NCBI GenBank assembly: GCA_035630195.1
Contig: DASQLD010000600.1
Location: 1 to 5,508 of the forward strand
DNA length: 5,508 bases
Reading direction: 5' to 3'
DNA from: DASQDN01 sp035630195
GTDB lineage: Bacteria > Acidobacteriota > Terriglobia > Bryobacterales > Bryobacteraceae
Below the pieces are notes generated by a model. It was not told the origin of the DNA, ran no database searches, and saw only the letters and a program-made list of their open reading frames with translations. The translations under genes were made by a program, and so were the position numbers. Below are positions 1 through 5,332 of this stretch, piece by piece (position 1 is the first letter of the stretch; each line of letters opens with the position of its first letter).

Positions 1-16
1 ACTAAGTTCCTCAGCG

Positions 17-490
17 CTAAATATAAAACATCAAAGCTTCTTCCTCTTCAGGGGATTTCCGTCGCTGGTCTACTTCCGCGCAAACATCTGCAACGGTTGT
101 GTTGTCCAGAATCTCCGCCATGGCGTCTCGAACCCTGCGCATGACAATACGCGTACCGCAGTTCTTTTCGTCGATGCACTCTTCGCACTTCCGGTATGCC
201 GTCTCGCTCGCGCAGGGCAGCGGCGCAAGCGGGCCGTCGATCATGCGAATTACCGACCCGATCGTGATTTTTGAAGGTTCTTTGGCGAGAGCGTACCCGC
301 CATTGCGTCCCTTCTTGCTTTCGACCAGACCGTTGTTCTTCATGTGCAACAGGATCAGTTCGAGGAACTTGTGTGGGATACTCTCCCGTTGCGCGAGCGT
401 GGCAATCAGCACCGGACCGTTACCTTGTTCACGCGCCAAATGGTATAGCGCGCGCAACGCGTACTTGCCTTTTTTCGAAAGAGTTTTCAA
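17..490 (-). CDS. Rrf2-family transcriptional regulator with a four-cysteine (probable Fe-S) cluster
   Basis: A 157-residue protein, the usual size for the Rrf2 family (IscR, NsrR, RirA, CymR), which are dimeric winged-helix DNA-binding proteins. The N-terminus (LSKKGKYALRAL, residues 4-15) is the family hallmark. Residues 32-57 form the helix-turn-helix, and residues 59-68 (KKGRNGGYAL) form the glycine-rich wing. The effector region carries C93, C102, C105 and C111 (C-X8-C-X2-C-X5-C), with a further C137 outside the cluster. IscR uses three Cys and a His with different spacing, so a cluster is likely here but its type and signal are unknown. The start is TTG at 490: the conserved N-terminus begins there and an in-frame TAG lies just upstream at 512-514. 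The gene follows the nucleoside hydrolase gene by 31 bp on the same strand and is probably co-transcribed. The family call is secure; the regulon is not known. Confidence 0.93.
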   Translation of the reverse strand: MKTLSKKGKYALRALYHLAREQGNGPVLIATLAQRESIPHKFLELILLHMKNNGLVESKKGRNGGYALAKEPSKITIGSVIRMIDGPLAPLPCASETAYRKCEECIDEKNCGTRIVMRRVRDAMAEILDNTTVADVCAEVDQRRKSPEEEEALMFYI

Positions 491-500
491 CCCTCGACGT

Positions 501-507
501 ATCTCCT
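501..507 (-). promoter_or_regulatory. Ribosome binding site for the Rrf2 gene, supporting a TTG start
   Basis: On the minus strand AGGAGAT lies 10 nt before the TTG at 490. It sits in the 31-bp gap after the nucleoside hydrolase stop codon (522-524). The spacing is slightly long, but no ATG or GTG is available between the upstream in-frame stop and the conserved Rrf2 N-terminus, so this site supports TTG as the real start. Confidence 0.6.
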
Positions 508-521
508 GACGCTATTGTCCT

Positions 522-1490
522 CTATCGGGTGGATGTCAACGCTTGCCGATACAGTTCGCGCGTCCGTTCGATATCGATCCCCATCATCACTTGTACCGGT
601 GTAGCCATAGGAGCGATCGTTCTCTCCAATCGAATGACACGCCCATAGCCGGCGCCGAATTGCGTGTCAACGTCCAAGTATTTGGTCTCACTCGTTGTTG
701 CAAGCGTTGGATCGATCAGAAAGGCAGCGACCAACGCGTCCCACATGTACGTCACCGCTTCGGGGTTCTTATAAAAGCCGGGAAATTGACTCCCCATGTC
801 TTCTCTGTAAAGTTCAGTAATGGCCGTTTTGACAGCGACGATCTCATCGAAGTGCGATTTCCGAATGGGCGCCTGATTCGTGACATCGAGCCCGAACATG
901 ATCTTGCGCGGAATGGCCGAGCGAAGCGCTACTTGGGCGGCCTCGGGATCGAACCAGAAGTTGAACTCAGCATAAGGCGTAACATTGCCGGGAACGGACA
1001 CCGCTCCTCCCATAAAGACTAACCCGCCTATCTTGCGTGCCAAGTCAGGGCGCAGACGCAACGCCACTGCGAGATTGGTCATCGGACCGAGCGCAACGAA
1101 CGTTACTTTGCCCGGATTCGCGTCGATCGTATCGATGATGAATGAGACCGCGTTTGCCTTGGAGGGCGCCGCTAAGTCCATAGGCTCACCGAAAGCTCCC
1201 GCAAACTGCAGTGCGCCTTCTTTCTTGCTCATGGCGGCCGTATGAACCAGCGGTTCTTGCGCTCCGATAACCACCGGAAGTTTTGCCCGCTTCAACACCC
1301 GCAGATTGCGCTCCATGTACTCCGCGCCCTTGGCGGCCCATACGTTCCCACTCACCACCGTGACGCCAACGACCGAGGAAGCGAGCGGACTTCGCATCAA
1401 CATCGTGAGCGCGACCCCGTCATCGCCGAAGAACCCTGAGTCCGTGTCGAATAAAAGAAGTGTCGTCATGAATGCTGCGGCAGCGGTCAT
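522..1490 (-). CDS. Nucleoside hydrolase, inosine/uridine-preferring family, purine-type signature
   Basis: A 322-residue protein of the calcium-dependent nucleoside hydrolase family, which cleaves the N-glycosidic bond of ribonucleosides to a base and ribose in salvage. Visible signatures are the N-terminal metal loop at residues 15-28 (D15, D17, D23, D24), N49, ALGPMTNLA at 133-141, FMGGAV at 159-164, EFNFWFDPEAA at 175-185, LDVTN at 201-205, and WDALVAAFLIDP at 250-261. The metal loop is DxDxGxxGDD, two residues longer than the classical DxDPGxDD, a variant found in part of the family. W250-D251 replaces the His-Asp of Crithidia-type enzymes and matches, from memory, the Trp-Asp of the trypanosome purine-specific (IAG) enzyme, suggesting purine nucleosides as substrate. 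No signal peptide is seen, so it is probably cytosolic. The start may instead be the ATG at 1469 (Met8); neither has a clear ribosome site. It is divergent from the PhoD-like gene and upstream of the Rrf2 gene. Confidence 0.93.
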   Translation of the reverse strand: MTAAAAFMTTLLLFDTDSGFFGDDGVALTMLMRSPLASSVVGVTVVSGNVWAAKGAEYMERNLRVLKRAKLPVVIGAQEPLVHTAAMSKKEGALQFAGAFGEPMDLAAPSKANAVSFIIDTIDANPGKVTFVALGPMTNLAVALRLRPDLARKIGGLVFMGGAVSVPGNVTPYAEFNFWFDPEAAQVALRSAIPRKIMFGLDVTNQAPIRKSHFDEIVAVKTAITELYREDMGSQFPGFYKNPEAVTYMWDALVAAFLIDPTLATTSETKYLDVDTQFGAGYGRVIRLERTIAPMATPVQVMMGIDIERTRELYRQALTSTR

Positions 1491-1500
1491 TATTTACCGC
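1483..1500. promoter_or_regulatory. Perfect 5-8-5 dyad in the divergent control region (candidate operator)
   Basis: GCGGT (1483-1487) and ACCGC (1496-1500) form a perfect inverted repeat around an AT-rich 8-bp centre. The dyad covers the annotated ATG of the nucleoside hydrolase gene (1488-1490) and lies 33 bp before the PhoD-like ATG. TAAATA on the minus strand (1491-1496), inside the dyad, could be a -10 box; if so, the hydrolase would start at Met8 (1469) and the dyad would be a classical operator over its promoter. No convincing -35 is visible. A 5-bp arm can arise by chance, so this is a weak call. The whole region between the two annotated starts is only 43 bp. Confidence 0.3.
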
Positions 1501-1512
1501 ATTGTCACATCC

Positions 1513-1517
1513 GGAAG
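1513..1517 (+). promoter_or_regulatory. Possible ribosome binding site bearing on the PhoD-like start
   Basis: GGAAG lies 7 nt before an in-frame TTG (1525-1527) but 16 nt before the ATG at 1534. By spacing alone it favours the TTG, which would add Met-Val-Gly before the ATG Met. The only purine-rich run closer to the ATG (GGTAGGG) touches it directly and is poorly placed. The choice changes only three residues of a leader that is removed. Confidence 0.4.
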
Positions 1518-1533
1518 CACTACATTGGTAGGG

Positions 1534-3057
1534 ATGCGCCGCCGCGACTTGTTGTCTCTGTTGACCGCCGCTCCTCTATATTCGCAATCCAATCAACGAC
1601 CACAAGCCAACTGGGGTACGCAGATCGGCGACGTTGCGCCCGGGCGTGCGCTCATATGGTCTCGATCCGACCGGCCTGCGCGCATGATCGTCGAATGGTC
1701 CACCACCGAGAGCTTTCGCGATCCTAAGCGCATCCTCGGATCGCATGCCATCGAAGCCACGGATCTAACAGCGCGCGTCGATCTCCGTGAACTTCCCGCA
1801 GATCAGCGTATCTTCTACCGCGTGCTCTTTCAGAGCCTCGCGGACGGGAAGACATTGGGCGAGCCGGCTACCGGCCACTTTCGCACCGCTCCTGCCAGAC
1901 CCAGGGACATCCGCTTTGTCTGGTCCGGTGATACTGCGGGACAGGGTTTCGGCATCAACCCCGATTGGGGCGGCATGAAAACTTACGAGAGGATGCGCGT
2001 GCGCGAGCCCGATTTTTTCCTCCACTCGGGCGACACCATCTATGCCGACGGTCCGATACCGGCTGAAGTGAAACTTCGCGACGGAAGCATATGGAAGAAC
2101 ATCACGACGGAAGCTAAGAGCAAGCCTGCCGAAACGCTTGACGATTTTCGAGGCGCTTATCTCTACAACTTGCTTGATGAGAATGTCCGCCGTTTCAACG
2201 CTTGGGTTCCACAGATATGGCAGTGGGATGATCACGAGGTCCTGAACAACTGGTCGCCATCGAAAGACCTGCGCAGCAATGCGCTATACAAAGAGAAGAG
2301 CGTCTTTCTGCTGGCCGCGCGCGCCACCCGCGCCTTCCTCGAGTATGCTCCAATGCGTTATTCCGCCGAAGAAACTGAGCGCATTTATCGATACATTCCG
2401 TACGGCCCTCTCCTCGATGTCTTTGTCATCGACATGAGAACGTATCGTGGGCCGAATACCTACAATCGCCAGGAGATCCCGATTCAGGACACGACCTACT
2501 TAGGTAAGCCTCAGCTCGACTGGTTGAAGCGCGGCCTCGCCCAATCGCGAGCAGTTTGGAAGGTGATCGCTGCCGACATGCCGATCGGCGTTGTCGTTCC
2601 GGACGGCAAGGATGCGGAAGGTCGCCAGGTTTGGGAAAATTCGGCGAACGGGAATGGCCCGGCGCTGGGACGCGAGCTGGAAATTGCGGACCTGCTTCGA
2701 TCGTTTAAACGCGATTCGGTCAAGAATGTAGTCTGGTTAACTGCCGATACCCATTACACAGCCGCCCACTATTTCGACCCGTCGAAAGCTCAATTCCAGG
2801 ATTTCGATCCCTTTTGGGAGTTCATCTCGGGTCCTCTGAACGCGGGGTCCTTCGGCCCCGGAACACCGGATAACACTTTCGGACCGGAAGTGAAATTCTT
2901 TAAAGCGCCGCCCAAGGGGCAGAGCGGTCTGGCGCCAAGCGCTGGGTTGCAGTTCTTCGGAGAAGTGAACATCGACACGCGCACTCGAAGCTTTACGGTG
3001 ACTCTGCGGGACGTCGGTGGCGCAGAACTATTCGTTCAACGAATCGATCCCGTCTGA
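1534..3057 (+). CDS. Exported PhoD-like metallophosphoesterase (alkaline phosphatase D family)
   Basis: A 507-residue protein from the ATG. The family removes phosphate from phosphomono- or phosphodiesters outside the cytoplasm. The N-terminus (MRRRDLLSLLTAAPLYSQ) has an arginine run followed by a short hydrophobic stretch, like a Tat leader; PhoD proteins are classical Tat substrates. Residues about 25-118 form the beta-rich PhoD N-terminal domain; the catalytic metallophosphatase domain runs from about 126 to the C-terminus. Metal-site motifs are SGD (131-133), GDTIYAD (166-172), WDDHEVLNN (231-239) and LTADTHYTAAHYFDP (402-416). At the first motif, Bacillus PhoD has Ser-Cys, with the Cys binding iron; here Gly-Asp follows the Ser, so the metal set may differ. 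A longer reading frame opens at 1306, but it overlaps the nucleoside hydrolase coding sequence and lacks a leader, so 1534 (or TTG 1525) is chosen. Substrate is not determinable. Confidence 0.92.
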   Translation: MRRRDLLSLLTAAPLYSQSNQRPQANWGTQIGDVAPGRALIWSRSDRPARMIVEWSTTESFRDPKRILGSHAIEATDLTARVDLRELPADQRIFYRVLFQSLADGKTLGEPATGHFRTAPARPRDIRFVWSGDTAGQGFGINPDWGGMKTYERMRVREPDFFLHSGDTIYADGPIPAEVKLRDGSIWKNITTEAKSKPAETLDDFRGAYLYNLLDENVRRFNAWVPQIWQWDDHEVLNNWSPSKDLRSNALYKEKSVFLLAARATRAFLEYAPMRYSAEETERIYRYIPYGPLLDVFVIDMRTYRGPNTYNRQEIPIQDTTYLGKPQLDWLKRGLAQSRAVWKVIAADMPIGVVVPDGKDAEGRQVWENSANGNGPALGRELEIADLLRSFKRDSVKNVVWLTADTHYTAAHYFDPSKAQFQDFDPFWEFISGPLNAGSFGPGTPDNTFGPEVKFFKAPPKGQSGLAPSAGLQFFGEVNIDTRTRSFTVTLRDVGGAELFVQRIDPV

Positions 3058-3450
3058 CAATGCGCGTGCGCACTCGACTGCAGGTAAGGGTAGGTGGTGG
3101 AACATGAGTTGAGTAAACTGGCTGCCGACGAACCCCCAATCTTTGATTTGCGAAAGACTGCAAACATGCGCCCTGCTACCAGCGCCTGCGGCCTTCCGAT
3201 TTCCCGATCCTGTGAGTGCACACGCGAACGTAGGCAAAGTCAAACCGCTCCGTCACCATCGCCGGGTGGACGGCAAACGAACTGCCCGAGAGGTCTCCTA
3301 TCAGGGCAATCCGCCAACCGGGAGCGGCAGTGAGTGTGTGTTTTCGGTGAAGCTAATTGTTCTCCGCGTCACGATGTCTGCGTGCGGCAGAGCGCGGTTT
3401 ATGGGGCGGTTCAGCGAACAGTACGTGCAGTTGGAACAAGCAGTGCGCCG
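3058..3450. other. Convergent intergenic region, no supported gene
   Basis: About 390 bp lies between the stops of the PhoD-like gene and the cytochrome gene. Short open frames exist on both strands, but none has a recognisable motif, a good ribosome site or convincing codon use, and several overlap each other in different frames. I see no strong hairpin followed by a T run, so the terminators for the two convergent genes are not evident. Small dyads (TGCGC-GT-GCGCA at 3061-3072; TGCCC 3283-3287 with GGGCA 3304-3308) are too weak to call. The length is large for two convergent genes, so a decayed gene remnant or a small RNA is possible but unsupported. Confidence 0.5.
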
Positions 3451-5040
3451 TCATAGCGTGCGCAAAAATGCAATTAACTGCTTCCGTTCTTCGGCGTTTA
3501 GTTTCAATCCAAATTCGTGCCCCGGAATGGCGCGGTTCTTCACTCCCGGCGGATTGTAGCCGCCCGGAGTATGTGTGTCCTTCAGCCGTTCCGGATTGAA
3601 CATCTCTTCGAGACTGGCCACGGAACCATCATGCAGGTAGTGGCCGCGATACCAGACGCCTTTGAGGGACGGAACCTTGTAGTAGCCCGTGCCCTTACGC
3701 GTCCGTAGTGCCAGTCCCGGATCCGTGCCAACAGATAGCGGCAATACATCGAGGGTTGAAGGCCGGCCCTTCGGCAATTCGAACCCCTGCGCGAGCGTCA
3801 GCTTGTTGTTCGTATACAACGGTGGCACGTGACATCCTCTGCAGCCTTCACGTCGGAAGATCTTCTCCCCGGCATTGGAATGCTCGTTGACGGCGTTTGG
3901 ATTGGCCGGGGGCTTGAGCGATTCGATGTACATCGACAATGCATACAGGGTCTCGTCGGACCGTCGCACCCGAGGGAGTTCCGAACCCGCGAAGAGCATC
4001 TGATGTGGGCCGAAGGTTGTTGACTCAGCCGTGCTTACCAGAGCCGCGTAGCGCATTACGTCGCCGATTCCGCGATTCAAGTGTGTCGCTGTGTGGTCGA
4101 TGTACTTGCGGTCTTTGATGCCGATCAGGTCTGGTACTTTCGTCGGGAAATACACGCTCCCATTCCAACGGGGTACCGCACCGCCACGCAGTCCAGCTGC
4201 GATTAAACCTGCCAACTCCGCCTGGGAAATGTCCTTGAGCTTCGCATGCACATCCTCTTTCAGCCACGGAACTCCAAAGGCGCTGTAGAACCAAGATCCG
4301 AGAGGACCCGGCCCCATGCGTACCGGAGAACCGCCGGCAACATAGCGTTGAGCCTGATGTGCCCGAACGACAATCGCCGGACCGGGCGGCCCCGTACGTT
4401 GCGACTCCACTGCAAACGTCGGGGCGCCATCGAATACGTCACCCTTTGGCGTGATCAGTTGATGGCAGGCGGCACAGTTCGGGAACGCGAGTGCGACACC
4501 CTCCTTGGTAGGCGCCCACCGGACGTTTGCCGCGGTCCCATCCGGCAGCGGAACGAGGAAATCTCCACGCCGCACCATCTCAATGAATTCGGGATCCAGT
4601 GTCCGCAGGTGCAGATGGTCCATTTGCTGGAACACGGTCCGACCCGCTTCTATCCAGTCCGCCTCGCTGTTAAGCTTCTGTGGTTCGATCATCGGCTGCG
4701 GGCCCACGCTCTGGAGCATCTGCCAGTACCCTTCAGGTTCCCGACCGCGAAGGTAGACGGGCCAAGTCTTCAGGTTGTCCGCTGGTAGCGCGTAGTATTG
4801 CTCCGATGAGATGTGGGACGGCCGAACATTGAGTCCAGCGAGTGGCGTCGCCCAGTCCTTCAATGCCTTCTCGTCCCATGTTTTCGGGATGGCAACCATC
4901 CGGGCAGACTGGTGCTGAGCGTGCATCGTAACGGATCCCCATAGAAGAGCCGTCACGATTGCCAGTAAGCCCGACCGTCCGCGACTACCGTTGCCTCGTA
5001 TAGAGAACCTCTCTTCCAAACTCAGCCACGACTCCAACAT
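3451..5040 (-). CDS. Periplasmic diheme c-type cytochrome, cytochrome c peroxidase/MauG/RoxA-like
   Basis: A 529-residue protein with two heme c attachment motifs, CAACH (189-193) and CRGCH (400-404), in a two-domain arrangement. The C-terminal segment (KVPSLKGVWYRGHYLHDGS, 455-473, followed by SLEEM) is the signature of the bacterial diheme peroxidase superfamily (CcpA, MauG, RoxA rubber oxygenase). The protein is much longer than a classical peroxidase (about 320-350 residues), with about 145 residues ahead of the first heme domain and a long inter-heme segment that includes PDLIGIKDRKYID (303-315), so it fits the larger RoxA-like branch better. Residues 23-37 are hydrophobic after an Arg-containing region, with a plausible cleavage near AQ (41-42), so it is exported; heme c attachment would occur in the periplasm. 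Its oxidative substrate or electron partner is unknown. The annotated ATG has no Shine-Dalgarno; a GTG at residue 29 is a poorer alternative. No other cytochrome or maturation gene is nearby. Confidence 0.88.
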   Translation of the reverse strand: MLESWLSLEERFSIRGNGSRGRSGLLAIVTALLWGSVTMHAQHQSARMVAIPKTWDEKALKDWATPLAGLNVRPSHISSEQYYALPADNLKTWPVYLRGREPEGYWQMLQSVGPQPMIEPQKLNSEADWIEAGRTVFQQMDHLHLRTLDPEFIEMVRRGDFLVPLPDGTAANVRWAPTKEGVALAFPNCAACHQLITPKGDVFDGAPTFAVESQRTGPPGPAIVVRAHQAQRYVAGGSPVRMGPGPLGSWFYSAFGVPWLKEDVHAKLKDISQAELAGLIAAGLRGGAVPRWNGSVYFPTKVPDLIGIKDRKYIDHTATHLNRGIGDVMRYAALVSTAESTTFGPHQMLFAGSELPRVRRSDETLYALSMYIESLKPPANPNAVNEHSNAGEKIFRREGCRGCHVPPLYTNNKLTLAQGFELPKGRPSTLDVLPLSVGTDPGLALRTRKGTGYYKVPSLKGVWYRGHYLHDGSVASLEEMFNPERLKDTHTPGGYNPPGVKNRAIPGHEFGLKLNAEERKQLIAFLRTL

Positions 5041-5048
5041 CGCGGTGT

Positions 5049-5057
5049 ATTATGCCA
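5049..5057 (-). promoter_or_regulatory. Extended -10 promoter for the cytochrome gene, predicted leaderless mRNA
   Basis: The minus strand reads TGGCATAAT, an extended -10 (TGn plus a five-of-six match to TATAAT). Transcription would begin near 5042, only about two bases before the ATG at 5038-5040. No -35 match is seen at 16-18 bp spacing. The ATG has no Shine-Dalgarno sequence, which agrees with leaderless translation. The box sits inside an inverted repeat, GGTGT (5044-5048) and ACACC (5057-5061), again with an 8-bp centre, which could be an operator. If the promoter call is wrong, the start codon may also be wrong. Confidence 0.42.
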
Positions 5058-5111
5058 CACCCTGTTGCTTCTTGGCGCCGCTTGGCGGTCATCGTGCAAG
5101 GACGCCTGTTG

Positions 5112-5151
5112 CGGCTGAAGCTGGAGTAGAGACTGCTCCGGCTTATCGCCG
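5112..5151. repeat. Long inverted repeat, 16-bp two-part stem with a 3-nt loop
   Basis: Bases 5118-5129 pair with 5133-5144 over 12 positions, two of them G-U wobbles, around a 3-nt loop (AGA). After a small internal loop, CGGC (5112-5115) pairs with GCCG (5148-5151). The two wobble positions pair only in a plus-strand RNA; in a minus-strand transcript they become A-C mismatches, so the fold is better in the plus sense. There is no T run after it, so it is not an ordinary terminator. It sits 70-110 bp upstream of the cytochrome start. It could be a protein-binding site, part of a small RNA or a dispersed palindromic element. Confidence 0.5.
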
Positions 5152-5259
5152 AAGAAGTTATGCGACCGAGTAACAGCGTCGCGGGCAGAAAGGATTCAGC
5201 GAGGTGGCTGCTGCCTATCTATTCGACATTCTGGGGCAATGCCTCAATCACTTGCGGTA

Positions 5260-5290
5260 GCTCGCAAGCTAAGGCTTGTGGCTTGCGAGC
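5260..5290 (-). terminator. Hairpin after the partial dehydrogenase gene, terminator-like but lacking a U tract
   Basis: GCTCGCAAGC (5260-5269) and GCTTGCGAGC (5281-5290) are perfect 10-bp inverted arms. On the plus-strand sequence T-G and A-T pairs extend the stem inward, leaving a 7-nt loop. It begins 43 nt beyond the stop of the minus-strand dehydrogenase gene, where a terminator would be expected. No T run follows on either strand, so it may act with Rho, protect the mRNA 3' end, or be a palindromic repeat unit instead. Confidence 0.45.
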
Positions 5291-5332
5291 ACATATGGAG
5301 CGTTGTACGTTCGGAGATGCTAACGCGCTCCC

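Larger units (their letters stand above)
5041..5332. other. Intergenic region upstream of the cytochrome gene
   Basis: This 292-bp stretch lies between the partial dehydrogenase gene and the cytochrome gene, both on the minus strand. It contains the candidate cytochrome promoter (5049-5057) and two hairpins (5112-5151 and 5260-5290), described separately. A 58-codon plus-strand frame (5160-5336) runs through it, but it resembles no family and crosses the second hairpin and the end of the next gene. I support no gene here. Confidence 0.5.

Noticed and set aside
99..509. 136-codon plus-strand frame opposite the Rrf2 gene
   Set aside because: Shadow of the conserved regulator, with no motif and Arg/Ser-rich composition.
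543..1022. 159-codon plus-strand frame opposite the nucleoside hydrolase gene
   Set aside because: The opposite strand has all family motifs of the hydrolase; this frame has none.
1502..1526. TTGTCA (1502-1507) and TACATT (1521-1526) as a promoter for the PhoD-like gene
   Set aside because: The spacer is only 13 bp, too short for a standard sigma-70 promoter.
1306..1533. 76-codon N-terminal extension of the PhoD-like reading frame
   Set aside because: It overlaps the conserved metal-binding start of the nucleoside hydrolase gene antisense and has no leader or domain; the Arg-rich export signal begins at 1534.
3061..3072. Palindrome TGCGC-GT-GCGCA just after the PhoD-like stop as a terminator
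   Set aside because: The 2-nt centre cannot form a loop without losing pairs and no T run follows.
3028..3243. 71-codon minus-strand frame in the convergent gap
   Set aside because: It overlaps the end of the PhoD-like gene, has no motif and a second overlapping frame looks equally good, so there is no support for coding.
3283..3308. TGCCC/GGGCA inverted repeat with an inner GAGA-GG-TCTC
   Set aside because: Arms are only five bases and the inner repeat does not stack on the outer; expected by chance.
3143..3559. 138-codon plus-strand frame in the convergent gap
   Set aside because: It runs into the 3' end of the cytochrome gene, has no recognisable domain and no convincing ribosome site.
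4246..4788. 180-codon plus-strand frame opposite the cytochrome gene
   Set aside because: It is antisense to a clearly conserved diheme protein, is rich in Arg and Pro as expected of a shadow frame, and has no recognisable motif.
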